A stretch of 64,000 nt of DNA from Bordetella genomosp. 8 (lineage in GTDB: Bacteria > Pseudomonadota > Gammaproteobacteria > Burkholderiales > Burkholderiaceae_B): the NCBI RefSeq assembly GCF_002119685.1, contig NZ_CP021108.1, positions 3,844,001-3,908,000 on the forward strand, written 5' to 3'. A model generated the notes under the pieces. It saw only the letters and a list, made by a program, of their open reading frames with translations. It did no database searches and was not told the origin of the DNA. Shown here in pieces: positions 19,866 to 27,933 of this stretch; the first letter of the stretch is position 1, and each line of letters opens with the position of its first letter. The translations under genes were made by a program, and so were the position numbers.

Positions 19866-19954
19866 ACGAGTCATCCGCAACAACGCACGCGGCCGCTGCC
19901 TGCCATGCGTTCAGTGATATCCGTGCCGCCGGGCGATCATGATCGAGTAATCGA

Positions 19955-20227
19955 TCAGTTGACTGCGTCCTTCAGGGCCTTGCCGGCGCGGAACTTCGGC
20001 ACCTTGGCCTTTTTGATTTTGATGCTTTCGCCGGTGCGCGGATTGCGACCGGTACGTGCTGCACGGGACGACACGGCAAACGTGCCGAAACCAACCAATG
20101 TTACGGTGCCGCCCTTCTTCAACGTCGACTTCACTGCGCCGATCAAGGCGTCGAGCGAACGGCCCGCGGCCGCCTTCGAAATATCGGCCTTGCTGGCGAT
20201 GTGGTCGATGAGCTCAGTTTTGTTCAT
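19955..20227 (-). CDS. hupB: DNA-binding protein HU
   Basis: HU is a small dimeric nucleoid protein that bends DNA. The 90-residue product is standard: [21 protein letters not shown] at the N terminus (read in parts), [25 protein letters not shown] forming the DNA-binding arm with its conserved RNPRTG, and [15 protein letters not shown] at the end. I name it hupB by general resemblance to the single betaproteobacterial HU; IHF is excluded by length and arm sequence. A promoter match with TTGACA and TAATAC (18-19 bp apart) at 20399-20429 would give a leader of about 165 nt, which also contains the dyad GGTTTG-TCATG-CAAACC. Confidence 0.95.
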   Translation of the reverse strand: MNKTELIDHIASKADISKAAAGRSLDALIGAVKSTLKKGGTVTLVGFGTFAVSSRAARTGRNPRTGESIKIKKAKVPKFRAGKALKDAVN

Positions 20228-20398
20228 GCAGGATTACCCCTCACAGGTATGGTGCCTTGGGGACCGCGCGGCGGCCGGCAAGACATTCGAACGACTTCTT
20301 CTTGAACGGTTTGCATGACAAACCGCGACGCTTAAATTGCTACGCCGCCCATGATCCTGCCGGCGTTGACGCGGGCAAACCAGGAGCGACGTAGAGGC

Positions 20399-20429
20399 GT
20401 ATTAGGCACCGGCGACACAAGGCTGTCAA
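20399..20429 (-). promoter_or_regulatory. Putative hupB promoter
   Basis: On the minus strand a perfect TTGACA is followed after 18-19 bp by CTAATA/TAATAC. The spacer is slightly long, and the start would lie about 165 nt before hupB. Confidence 0.5.
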
Positions 20430-20478
20430 GAAAAAATCGGCCGAAAACCCGCGTAGTTACTTGCTTTGCGTCGCGATG

Positions 20479-21159
20479 CTACACGTCGACCCAGCGACGC
20501 AGCAGATTGTGATAAACGCCAGTCAATTGCACCAGCGAAGGATGTTCCTTGACGTCCTGCGTCAGCCTTTGAATGGCGACATCCAGCTCAAGCAACAGCG
20601 ACCGCTGCGCGTCCTCGCGCACCAGGCTCTGCAGCCAGAAGAAGGAACTGATGCGCGCGCCACGCGTCACCGCGTTGACGCGATGCAGGCTGGTGCCTGG
20701 ATAAAGCACCATATGGCCCGCCGGCAGCTTGACGCTGCGCGGGCCGTAGACGTCATCGACGACCAGCTCGCCACCGTCGTAACTATCGGGCTCGGACAGG
20801 AACAGCGTCGCCGACAGATCGGTGCGCACGCGATCCGCGCTGCCCGGAATCGGCCGCACCGCATTATCGACGTGATAGCCGAAATTCTCGCCGCCTTCAT
20901 AACGGTTGAACAACGGTGGGAAGATCTTGCGTGGCAAGGCGGCCGCCATGAACAGCGGGTTGCGCGCCAGCCGCTGCAGGACCAGATTGCCCATCTCCTG
21001 CGCCAGCGGATCGTTCTCCGGCAACTGGCGGTTCTGCTTGACCTGCGCCGACTGGTGGCCGGCGGTGACCTTGCCATCGACCCAACTGGCGGCTTCGAGC
21101 CGCCGCCGCATTTCCGCGGCCTCGGCACTGGTGAAGACTTCGGAGATTTGAATCAGCAT
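20479..21159 (-). CDS. Fe(II)/2-oxoglutarate PKHD-type hydroxylase (PiuC/YbiX family)
   Basis: PKHD-type hydroxylases use iron and 2-oxoglutarate; PiuC members are linked to iron uptake, usually beside a TonB-dependent receptor. The 226-residue protein has [21 protein letters not shown] near the start, the iron motif YHVDNA (His-x-Asp, near residues 94-99), the distal His in [17 protein letters not shown] and the arginine that binds 2-oxoglutarate in the same segment. It is the last gene of a leftward run after rnr, rlmB and a PLP enzyme, 15 bp from its neighbour. No receptor gene adjoins it, so the link to iron is by family only. Its substrate is unknown. Confidence 0.92.
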   Translation of the reverse strand: MLIQISEVFTSAEAAEMRRRLEAASWVDGKVTAGHQSAQVKQNRQLPENDPLAQEMGNLVLQRLARNPLFMAAALPRKIFPPLFNRYEGGENFGYHVDNAVRPIPGSADRVRTDLSATLFLSEPDSYDGGELVVDDVYGPRSVKLPAGHMVLYPGTSLHRVNAVTRGARISSFFWLQSLVREDAQRSLLLELDVAIQRLTQDVKEHPSLVQLTGVYHNLLRRWVDV

Positions 21160-21174
21160 TGCGGAGCTCCTGGC

Positions 21175-22419
21175 TCAGGTGTTCATACAGGCTCGCAGCG
21201 CCTGATCGAAATCACCCAGCAGGTCTTCTTCGTCCTCGATGCCAACCGATACGCGTATGAAGCTGTCGGCGATGCCCATCTGGGCGCGCCGCTGCGCGCC
21301 CATTTCGTAATAGATGGTGTGAGCAGCGGGCAAGGCCAGGGTCCGGGTATCGCCCAGGTGCGTCGCCAGGATGACGACCCGCAGGCGATTGAGGAATTCG
21401 AAGCAATCGATGCCGTCCACCAGCTCCACGCCCATCAAGGCACCGAAGCAGCCATCGAACAGCTCCGCCGCGCGCGCATGCTGCGGGTGCGACGGCAAGC
21501 CCGGATAGAACACCTTGGCCACGCCGGGATGAGCCTCCAGCATGCGCGCCAGCGCCAGCGCGTTGTCGCAGTGCTTGCGCATACGCAGGGCCAATGTTTC
21601 GGAACCGACCGCGATGCGATGCGCGGCGTCGGCCGCCAAGGTGCCGCCCATGTCGCGCAGCCCTTTTTTCTTGATCTGCAGCAATCCCCAGCCGGTCGGC
21701 GGGCCCTTGCGATAGGATTCGAAGATATTCGGATAGCCGGACCAGTCGAACAGGCCCGTGTCGGTGATCGTGCCGCCCAGCGCATTGCCATGGCCACCGA
21801 TGTACTTCGACAGCGAATTCATGACCAGCGATGCCTGCACGTCCATGCCGCGCAGCATCCATGGCGACGTCAAGGTATTGTCGAGCAGATAGACCAGCCC
21901 GCGCTCGCGGCACAGCGTGCCGATGGCGACCAGGTCGGCGACCTGCGTGCCCGGGTTGGCGATGGTCTCGACGAACACCATGCGCGTATTGGGACGCAAC
22001 GCCGCCTTCACCTGCTCGGCGTCGGTGGCGTCGACGAAGGTAATCTCCACGCCGAGCTCGACCAGCGTTCCGAACAGGCTGTTGGTATTGCCGAAGATGA
22101 ATTGGCTGGACACCAGATGGTCGCCCGCGCGCAGCAACGTCGTGAAGACCGCCGCCAGCGCCGCCATGCCGGTGGCGAAACTGACGCTCGCCACGCCTTT
22201 TTCCATCTTGGTGACGCGGGACTCGAGCGCCGCCGTGGTGGGCGTGCCCTGCCGCGCATACGTATAGCCGGCCTTGCCCTGGAACACCGCCGCCAGCTCA
22301 CGCGCATCGGCATAGCCGTACTCCGAAGACACATGGATAGGCTTGTGGACGGCCCCGTGCTCGACGTCATCGCGCCGATCGGAATGAAGAATGGTGGTGG
22401 TGAAGCCGGATTTATCCAT
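21175..22419 (-). CDS. Cystathionine gamma-synthase-family PLP-dependent enzyme
   Basis: Enzymes of this family handle homocysteine, cystathionine and related sulfur amino acids using pyridoxal phosphate. The 414-residue protein has YTYARQGTPTTAALE near residue 53, SFATGMAAL near 80, DNTLTSPW near 180 and the PLP lysine in SLVMNSLSKYIGGHGNALGG near 205. The C-terminal half carries HLGDTRTLALPAAHTIYYE. It could be a cystathionine gamma-synthase, an O-succinyl- or O-acetylhomoserine sulfhydrylase, or a methionine gamma-lyase; the motifs visible do not decide. It sits between rlmB and the PiuC-like gene in one leftward run, with no other methionine gene nearby. Confidence 0.9.
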   Translation of the reverse strand: MDKSGFTTTILHSDRRDDVEHGAVHKPIHVSSEYGYADARELAAVFQGKAGYTYARQGTPTTAALESRVTKMEKGVASVSFATGMAALAAVFTTLLRAGDHLVSSQFIFGNTNSLFGTLVELGVEITFVDATDAEQVKAALRPNTRMVFVETIANPGTQVADLVAIGTLCRERGLVYLLDNTLTSPWMLRGMDVQASLVMNSLSKYIGGHGNALGGTITDTGLFDWSGYPNIFESYRKGPPTGWGLLQIKKKGLRDMGGTLAADAAHRIAVGSETLALRMRKHCDNALALARMLEAHPGVAKVFYPGLPSHPQHARAAELFDGCFGALMGVELVDGIDCFEFLNRLRVVILATHLGDTRTLALPAAHTIYYEMGAQRRAQMGIADSFIRVSVGIEDEEDLLGDFDQALRACMNT

Positions 22420-22455
22420 GATCGCGCGCGCCGAATTCGGGGAAGACCGGGGATT

Positions 22456-23193
22456 TTACCCCTGGCGCTGGCGCACGGTTTCGTACAGGCAGACGGCGCT
22501 TGCCACGCTGACGTTCAAGCTTTCCACCGAGCCCAGCATCGGTATGTGCACGAGCTCGTCGCAGGTTTCGCGCGTCAGCCGACGCATGCCCTCGCCTTCC
22601 GCGCCCATCACCCAGGCCATGGGCCGGCGCGCATCCACGCCGTGCATGGGCGTGGTGGCCTGGTCGTCGGTACCGACCAGCCACACGTCACGATCCTTCA
22701 AGGCCCGCATGGAGCGCGCCAGGTTGGTGACCATGATGTACGGCACCGTATCCGCCGCGCCGCAGGCGACACGCTGCACGGTCGCGTTCAGGCCGACCGC
22801 GCGGTCGCGCGGCGCGAGGACGGCATGCACGCCGGCGGCGTCCGCCGTACGCAGGCAGGCGCCCAGATTGTGGGGGTCCGTCACGCCATCCAGCACCAGC
22901 AGGAATGCGGGCTCTTCAATGACGTCCAGCACGTCGTCGATGTCCGCGGCCAACTGGGCAGGCTCGGCCAGGGCGACGACGCCCTGGTGCCGGGTGCCGC
23001 GCGCCAGGCCTTCCAGCCGCTCCACCGGCACCGGGTGGACCTTGCAGCCAGCCTGTCCGGCCTGCTCCACCAGCGACGCCATGCGTTTATCGCGCCGCGA
23101 GGCTTCGACGTAAATTTCCTTGATCGAGGACGGCGCGTGGCGCAGGCGCGCCACCACCGCGTGGAACCCTGCCAGAACCTGGGTCGACGCCAT
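22456..23193 (-). CDS. rlmB: 23S rRNA (guanosine-2251-2'-O)-methyltransferase RlmB
   Basis: RlmB methylates G2251 in the P loop of 23S rRNA. The 245-residue SpoU/TrmH-type enzyme has an N-terminal substrate-binding domain (to about residue 75, with RHQGVVAL), then the SPOUT knot with [21 protein letters not shown] near 98-118, the SAM-binding [19 protein letters not shown] near 197 and [16 protein letters not shown] near 222. It lies directly downstream of rnr, the common arrangement in proteobacteria, and is surely cotranscribed with it. Confidence 0.96.
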   Translation of the reverse strand: MASTQVLAGFHAVVARLRHAPSSIKEIYVEASRRDKRMASLVEQAGQAGCKVHPVPVERLEGLARGTRHQGVVALAEPAQLAADIDDVLDVIEEPAFLLVLDGVTDPHNLGACLRTADAAGVHAVLAPRDRAVGLNATVQRVACGAADTVPYIMVTNLARSMRALKDRDVWLVGTDDQATTPMHGVDARRPMAWVMGAEGEGMRRLTRETCDELVHIPMLGSVESLNVSVASAVCLYETVRQRQG

Positions 23194-23241
23194 GAAAATA
23201 CCTCTCTTGTAACTACCCGCCCGGCTCGGGCGGGACCATGC

Positions 23242-25707
23242 TCAGCGGCGCTTGCGGGCGGCCGATTGGGTGGAAGCCTGCGCCTGCCGCGCAGCGACGC
23301 GGTCGGCTTTCTTGGCTTCCGCGCGCCGCACCTTGGCGGTCTGGCCCTTCAGGGCCTTGGGCTTGGCGCCCGCGGCCTTCTTGATGCGGCGAGGCGGTTC
23401 TTCCGGCCCGCGTTGCGCGGCCTTGCGCAGCGACTCGAAGCTGGTGCCCTTGACCAGCCGGAACTCGATACGGCGGGCTTCCAGGTCGACGCGCGCCACC
23501 TGCACCTGGACCTTGTCGGTCAGGCGGTAGCGCATGCCGGTACGTTCGCCGCGCAGCTCGTGCAGCGCGTCGTTGAACTGGAAGTACTCGCCGCCCAGTT
23601 CCGATACGTGGACCAGGCCTTCCACATGGAGCGTATCCAGCGTGACGAAGATGCCGAAGCTGGCCACGCCCGTGACCGTGCCGCTGAAGTCTTCGCCGAC
23701 GCGTTCCTTGACGAACCAGCATTTCAGCCAGGCTTCCACGTCGCGCGAGGCATCGTCGGCGCGGCGCTCGCTGGACGAAAGCAACAAGCCGAGCTTTTCC
23801 CAGATGGCATGCTCGTGTTCCTTGTGGGCACGGCCGATCACCACGGGCTCGTCGTGCAGCGATGGCACGTAGCGCTGGCCCGCCAGCAAGGCCTTGATGA
23901 CGCGATGGGTCAGCAGGTCCGGATAACGCCGGATGGGCGAGGTGAAATGCGTATACGCCGGATAGGCCAATCCGAAATGGCCGACGTTCTCCGGGCTGTA
24001 CATGGCCTGCTGCATCGAGCGCAGGCACATGGTCTGCAGCAGCGGATAATCGGGACGCCCTCGCACGCTGTCGAGGAATTCGCCGTAGTCCTTGGCCGTC
24101 GGCGTGTCGCCGCCGCCCAGCGTCAATCCCAGCGTGCGCAGGAATTCGCGCAGCGATTGCAAGCGATCGGGCGTGGGACCTTCATGGATGCGGTACAGGC
24201 CGGGATGCTTGCTCCGTTCCATGAAATCCGCGGCGCAGGTGTTCGCCGCCAGCATGCATTCTTCGATGAGCTTGTGCGCATCGTTGCGCACGACGCCGAC
24301 GATCTGCTCGATGCGGCCCAGCTCGTTGCATACGATCTTGGTTTCCACCGTATCGAAATCGATGGCGCCGCGCTTGCGCCGCGCCTGCGCCAGCAACTGG
24401 TACAACTCGTACAGGTTCTGGACCTGCGGCATGACGCCCGCCATCGCGGCCGCCGTCGGGCCGCCGGGCTGCTGCAGCGCGGACCAGATATTGGTATAGG
24501 TGGTGCGCGCATGCGAATGCATGACGGCGTTGTAGAACTGATAGGCGGTAACCGTGCCGGCCTTGGCGCCGCTGGCGGGGATGACCATGTCGCAGACCAG
24601 CACCAGCCGGTCGACCTGCGGATTCAGCGAACAGAGGCCGTTGGACAGGGTCTCCGGCAGCATGGGAATGACACGCCGGGGGAAATACACGCTGGTGCCG
24701 CGTTCGAGCGCGTCGTCGTCCAGCGCGTCGTTGGGGCGTACGTAATGGCTGACGTCGGCAATGGCCACCAGCAGGCGCCAGGCCGGCCGCTTGCGCTGCC
24801 CCGAACCGAGCTCGACGGCTTCGCAATACACCGCGTCGTCGAAATCGCGCGCGTCCTCGCCGTCGATCGTGATGAGCGGGACGTCGCGCAGATCCACGCG
24901 GTCTTTCAGATCCGTTTTGCGTACGGCATCCGGCAGGCGGGCCGCCTGCTTGCGCGCGGCTTCGGTGAATTCGACCGGCACGTCGAACTTGCGCACCGCG
25001 ATTTCGATTTCCATGCCGGGATCGTCGATCTCGCCCAGGACTTCGGCGACGCGCCCCAGGGGCTGCGTGTGCCGCGTCGGCTGCTCGATGATCTCGACCG
25101 ACACCACCTGGCCATGTTGCGCGCCATTGGTATCGCTCGGCGGGATCAGGATGTCGTGCTTGATGCGCTGGTCTTCCGGCACGACGATGGACAGGCCATG
25201 CTCATGCAGAAAACGACCCACCAGCTTGTTGGTGCGGCGTTCGATGACTTCGACGATGGTGCCATCGGGCTTGCCGCGATACTCGCCACTGGGCTTGACC
25301 AGCACGCGATCGCCGTGCAGCACCTTGAGCATTTCGCGCGGTGAAAGGAAGATATCCGGTCCGCCATCGTCGCGGACCAGGAAGCCGAAGCCGTCCCGGT
25401 GCCCCTGCACCCTGCCCGCCACGAAGTCCAGCTTGGTGGCCAGCAACAGCACGCCCTTGCGATTCGGCAGCAGCTGGCCGTCGCGCTCCATGGCGGCCAG
25501 GCGGCGATCGAAACCGACGGCGGTCTCAGGCCGGGTGACACCCATGCGCTCCGCGAGTTCCGCCGGCGATAAGGGCGCACCGGCGGAGCGCAAGGCGCGC
25601 AGTATGGCTTCGCGGCTAGGGACGTCGGGATCGAAATCGGGTGGCGCCTCTGGCACGACCGTGGGTCTGTTCTTGTTAGCGGCGTCGTCGCTCGATCGTT
25701 TTGCCAA
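23242..25707 (-). CDS. rnr: Ribonuclease R
   Basis: RNase R is a processive 3'-5' exoribonuclease that degrades structured RNA and takes part in rRNA and tRNA quality control. The 821 residues hold an N-terminal helix-turn-helix-like part (LSPAELAERMGVTRPE), cold-shock domains with VAGRVQGHRDGFGFLVRDDGGPDIFL, and the RNB catalytic core with TIDGEDARDFDDAVYCE (metal-binding Asp cluster near residue 280) and YAAYTHFTSPIRRYPDLLTHR-type sequence near 590. An S1 domain (GTVTGVASFGIFVTLD) precedes a Lys/Arg-rich tail. The start is TTG, nine bases after AGGA. Its 5' end overlaps the divergent tRNA-Leu promoter, so the two transcription starts may interfere. Confidence 0.97.
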   Translation of the reverse strand: MAKRSSDDAANKNRPTVVPEAPPDFDPDVPSREAILRALRSAGAPLSPAELAERMGVTRPETAVGFDRRLAAMERDGQLLPNRKGVLLLATKLDFVAGRVQGHRDGFGFLVRDDGGPDIFLSPREMLKVLHGDRVLVKPSGEYRGKPDGTIVEVIERRTNKLVGRFLHEHGLSIVVPEDQRIKHDILIPPSDTNGAQHGQVVSVEIIEQPTRHTQPLGRVAEVLGEIDDPGMEIEIAVRKFDVPVEFTEAARKQAARLPDAVRKTDLKDRVDLRDVPLITIDGEDARDFDDAVYCEAVELGSGQRKRPAWRLLVAIADVSHYVRPNDALDDDALERGTSVYFPRRVIPMLPETLSNGLCSLNPQVDRLVLVCDMVIPASGAKAGTVTAYQFYNAVMHSHARTTYTNIWSALQQPGGPTAAAMAGVMPQVQNLYELYQLLAQARRKRGAIDFDTVETKIVCNELGRIEQIVGVVRNDAHKLIEECMLAANTCAADFMERSKHPGLYRIHEGPTPDRLQSLREFLRTLGLTLGGGDTPTAKDYGEFLDSVRGRPDYPLLQTMCLRSMQQAMYSPENVGHFGLAYPAYTHFTSPIRRYPDLLTHRVIKALLAGQRYVPSLHDEPVVIGRAHKEHEHAIWEKLGLLLSSSERRADDASRDVEAWLKCWFVKERVGEDFSGTVTGVASFGIFVTLDTLHVEGLVHVSELGGEYFQFNDALHELRGERTGMRYRLTDKVQVQVARVDLEARRIEFRLVKGTSFESLRKAAQRGPEEPPRRIKKAAGAKPKALKGQTAKVRRAEAKKADRVAARQAQASTQSAARKRR

Positions 25708-25729
25708 AGTCGAAATTCCTGTTTATAAT
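25701..25729 (+). promoter_or_regulatory. Sigma-70 promoter of the first tRNA-Leu
   Basis: TTGCCA, a 17-bp spacer and perfect TATAAT lie about 95 bp before the tRNA. The -35 box overlaps the rnr start codon on the other strand. Confidence 0.8.
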
Positions 25730-25824
25730 GCGCAGCTTCTGTGTTTCACAGATACGGTTTTTGCAAAGCGCTTCGGCTTCCAGCCTGGTACTGTGCAAAA
25801 GCGGTATTCTAACGAAAATACAGT

Positions 25825-25909
25825 GCCCAGGTGGCGGAATTGGTAGACGCGCATGGTTCAGGTCCATGTGCCGCAAGGTGTGGAGGTTCGAGTCCTCTCC
25901 TGGGCACCA
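25825..25909 (+). tRNA. tRNA-Leu (anticodon CAG), copy 1
   Basis: This 85-nt class II tRNA has acceptor GCCCAGG/CCTGGGC, a D arm with TGGCGGAATTGGTAGACGC, anticodon loop TTCAGGT (CAG, codon CUG), a variable arm and the T loop GGTTCGAGTCC with encoded CCA. It is identical to the second copy 147 bp downstream. Confidence 0.97.
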
Positions 25910-25918
25910 CGAATTCGC

Positions 25919-25957
25919 AAACCCCCGATGTGGAAACGCATCGGGGGTTTTGTTTTT
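25919..25957 (+). terminator. Intrinsic terminator after tRNA-Leu copy 1
   Basis: AACCCCCGATG pairs with CATCGGGGGTT around an 8-nt loop, followed by TTTGTTTTT. It begins only 10 nt after the tRNA 3' end. Confidence 0.9.
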
Positions 25958-25980
25958 CCGCCCAGGCTTTTCCCGTCGAC

Positions 25981-26009
25981 TTGCGGCGCATGGAAAAAGT
26001 GTGCATAAT
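25981..26009 (+). promoter_or_regulatory. Sigma-70 promoter of the second tRNA-Leu
   Basis: TTGCGG, a 17-bp spacer and CATAAT lie about 48 bp before copy 2 and downstream of the terminator of copy 1, so the copies are separate transcription units. Confidence 0.7.
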
Positions 26010-26056
26010 CGCGCCTCTTCGTTGCCACGGTGTTTGATTGGCAGCGTATGAATCGG

Positions 26057-26141
26057 GCCCAGGTGGCGGAATTGGTAGACGCGCATGGTTCAGGTCCATG
26101 TGCCGCAAGGTGTGGAGGTTCGAGTCCTCTCCTGGGCACCA
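26057..26141 (+). tRNA. tRNA-Leu (anticodon CAG), copy 2
   Basis: Its sequence is identical to copy 1 over all 85 nt, including the anticodon CAG and CCA end. It has its own promoter and a different, longer 3' region that ends in a terminator. Confidence 0.97.
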
Positions 26142-26299
26142 CCCCGATCTCGAGTAGTCACGGCGGAAACGTCGTGATGATCGGATCAAGGATCGACAGC
26201 GATCGATTCGGAAAGTCAGAAAGACCAGAAGTTCGAATATTTGAGTATTCGAATGGCAGTCCGAGAACCCCGTAGACATATGTTCACGGGGTTTTTTGT
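26142..26299 (+). ncRNA. Possible tRNA-linked small RNA downstream of tRNA-Leu copy 2
   Basis: Between the tRNA end and a terminator lie about 120 nt with three good stems. These are TCACGGCG/CGTCGTGA closed by a GAAA tetraloop (26158-26177), TTCGAATA/TATTCGAA (26232-26253) and the terminator. No open reading frame is evident. Processing of the tRNA 3' end by RNase E or Z would release this as a discrete RNA, as known for some tRNA 3' external transcribed spacers. Function is unknown, and it may be only a spacer. Confidence 0.35.
26265..26299 (+). terminator. Intrinsic terminator after tRNA-Leu copy 2
   Basis: AACCCCGT pairs with ACGGGGTT across a 12-nt loop, followed by TTTTTTGTT. Confidence 0.88.
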
Positions 26300-26331
26300 T
26301 GCCTGCCGCACCCTGGCGGGTGCAAGCCTGC

Positions 26332-26769
26332 TCAGGCGGAAAGCGTCCTGACCATGGCCACGTGCGGAATACCTGCCTCCATGAACTCGTCGCCCTCCAC
26401 CACGAAGCCCTGGCCTTCATAGAAGCCCCGTGCATGGGTCTGCGCGTTCAGCATCAGTTTGCGGTGGCCGCCTGCTCGCGCCGCCTCCACCAGGGCCTGC
26501 AACAGGCGCGCGCCCACGCCCATGCCTCGCGCACGGCGGTGCACCGCCATGCGGCCGATATGGCCATCGGGCAGCAGCCGGCCTGTACCGAGCGCCGCCC
26601 CGTCCGCGTCGTAGGCCAGCGCGTGCACGCAAACCGCGTCGTATTCGTCCATCTCTATTTCCGGCGGCACATTCTGCTCGACGACGAATACCGCGTGGCG
26701 CACCGCGCCGGCATCGTCCCGCAGACGCGTCCAATCGCCGACGACGACGGTGATCGATGGCTGGCTCAT
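26332..26769 (-). CDS. GNAT-family N-acetyltransferase (ElaA/YjcF-like)
   Basis: This 145-residue acetyltransferase has the acetyl-CoA site IGRMAVHRRARGMGVGARLLQALV near residues 73-95 (the R/Q-x-x-G-x-G/A pattern is RARGMG). It begins with a short beta strand region and RHAVFVVEQNVPPEIEMDEYD, typical of the ElaA/YjcF branch. The ATG has AAGGAAAG nine bases upstream; a longer frame lacks any conserved sequence. It is a single gene, convergent with the tRNA-Leu unit and divergent from an AEC carrier. The acceptor substrate is unknown. Confidence 0.9.
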   Translation of the reverse strand: MSQPSITVVVGDWTRLRDDAGAVRHAVFVVEQNVPPEIEMDEYDAVCVHALAYDADGAALGTGRLLPDGHIGRMAVHRRARGMGVGARLLQALVEAARAGGHRKLMLNAQTHARGFYEGQGFVVEGDEFMEAGIPHVAMVRTLSA

Positions 26770-26894
26770 ACTGCTTTCCTTCCTGCAAACAAAACCCTGA
26801 TTTTCGCCAGCGCCGGGCGTCGAGGCAAATCGCACGACGGTGCCAGACCGCCCGGTGGCTTTAGAATGGGCTCCTTTTTTCACCGATATTCCAC

Positions 26895-27839
26895 ATGCAT
26901 GCCGTTGCCACCGCCGCCCTGCCGGTATTCGCCTTGATCCTGGTGGGCTGGCTGGCCGCGCGCAGGGGCCTGATGGGCCCGTCGGCAAGCGACGTCCTGA
27001 ACCGTTTCGTCGTTTATCTGTCGTTGCCGGCACTGCTTTTCCGCGCCATGTCGCAAGTGACGTGGGACCAGGTGGCGCATGCGGGCTATGCGCTGTCCGT
27101 CATCGGCGGCATCGCCGCGGCTTTCGCCATCGCCCTGATCGCGCATCGCGGCAAGGGCACGCCATTGACCGACGTCAGCATCGAGGCCCTGAGCAACTCC
27201 TACGCGAACGTCGGTTTCATGGGCATCCCGCTATGCCTCGTGGTGTTCGGCCAGCAAGGCCTGGCGCCCGTCATCGTGGCGACGTTGATGACCGCCTGCG
27301 TACTGTTCGGCGTGTCCATCGCGCTGATCGAAGCGGACCAGCGGCAGGGCCAGCATATGGGCAAGACCTTTGCCAAGGTGGGCGGCGCGCTGATACGCAA
27401 CCCCTTGGTGGCGTCGCCCCTGCTGGGCTTCGCCTGGTCGGTCACGGGCGTCCCGCTGCCCGAATCAGTCGACCGGTTCCTGGTCCTGCTGGGCAATGCG
27501 GCGAGCCCTTGCGCGCTGATTGCCATCGGCCTGTTCCTGGCGCAGGCTGAAGCCGGCGCGGACGGCGCCACCGTCGCGCGCGTCGTTACCGCCAAGCTGC
27601 TGGTGCAGCCGGCCGTGACAGCCCTGCTGGCCTTCGGCGTGTTTTCCATGCCGCCGGTATGGGCCTGGACGGCCGTGCTGATGGCCGCCCTGCCCATAGG
27701 CACCGGTCCGTTCATCCTGGCTCGACTGTATGGGCGCGATGCCCGCCTGGCGTCCCGAACCATATTGCTGTCGACGCTGGTGTCGGTCGTGACGATTTCG
27801 GCGCTGGTCGCATGGATAGAAGCCCACGGCGTGCGTTAG
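26895..27839 (+). CDS. AEC-family (auxin efflux carrier-like) membrane transporter
   Basis: AEC family members are ten-helix inner-membrane carriers, in bacteria usually for malate, malonate or other small acids. The 314-residue product has about ten hydrophobic segments, an early family signature [17 protein letters not shown] near residue 37, [23 protein letters not shown] near 97-120 and the second-half counterpart [17 protein letters not shown] near 196-212. The two halves repeat the same fold. It has no obvious partner enzyme: a GNAT gene is divergent and arsB follows about 95 bp downstream on the same strand. The substrate is not predictable. Confidence 0.92.
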   Translation: MHAVATAALPVFALILVGWLAARRGLMGPSASDVLNRFVVYLSLPALLFRAMSQVTWDQVAHAGYALSVIGGIAAAFAIALIAHRGKGTPLTDVSIEALSNSYANVGFMGIPLCLVVFGQQGLAPVIVATLMTACVLFGVSIALIEADQRQGQHMGKTFAKVGGALIRNPLVASPLLGFAWSVTGVPLPESVDRFLVLLGNAASPCALIAIGLFLAQAEAGADGATVARVVTAKLLVQPAVTALLAFGVFSMPPVWAWTAVLMAALPIGTGPFILARLYGRDARLASRTILLSTLVSVVTISALVAWIEAHGVR

Positions 27840-27933
27840 CGCCGCGGCGCTGTCCCGCCAGCATTCGCACACACGCGATACGGCCCGCCTCTTACTCCAC
27901 CGCTTTCTTTCACATACTGCCCGCCACCCCGCC

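Noticed and set aside
20461..25344. A 1627-codon open frame on the plus strand
   Set aside because: It lies antisense to rnr, rlmB, the PLP enzyme and the hydroxylase, has the Arg/His/Gln-rich composition of a GC-rich shadow frame, and shows no domain.
25825..26141. Attachment-site duplication from an integrated element at tRNA-Leu
   Set aside because: Two complete tRNA genes sit 147 bp apart with promoters and terminators and no integrase or foreign sequence between them.
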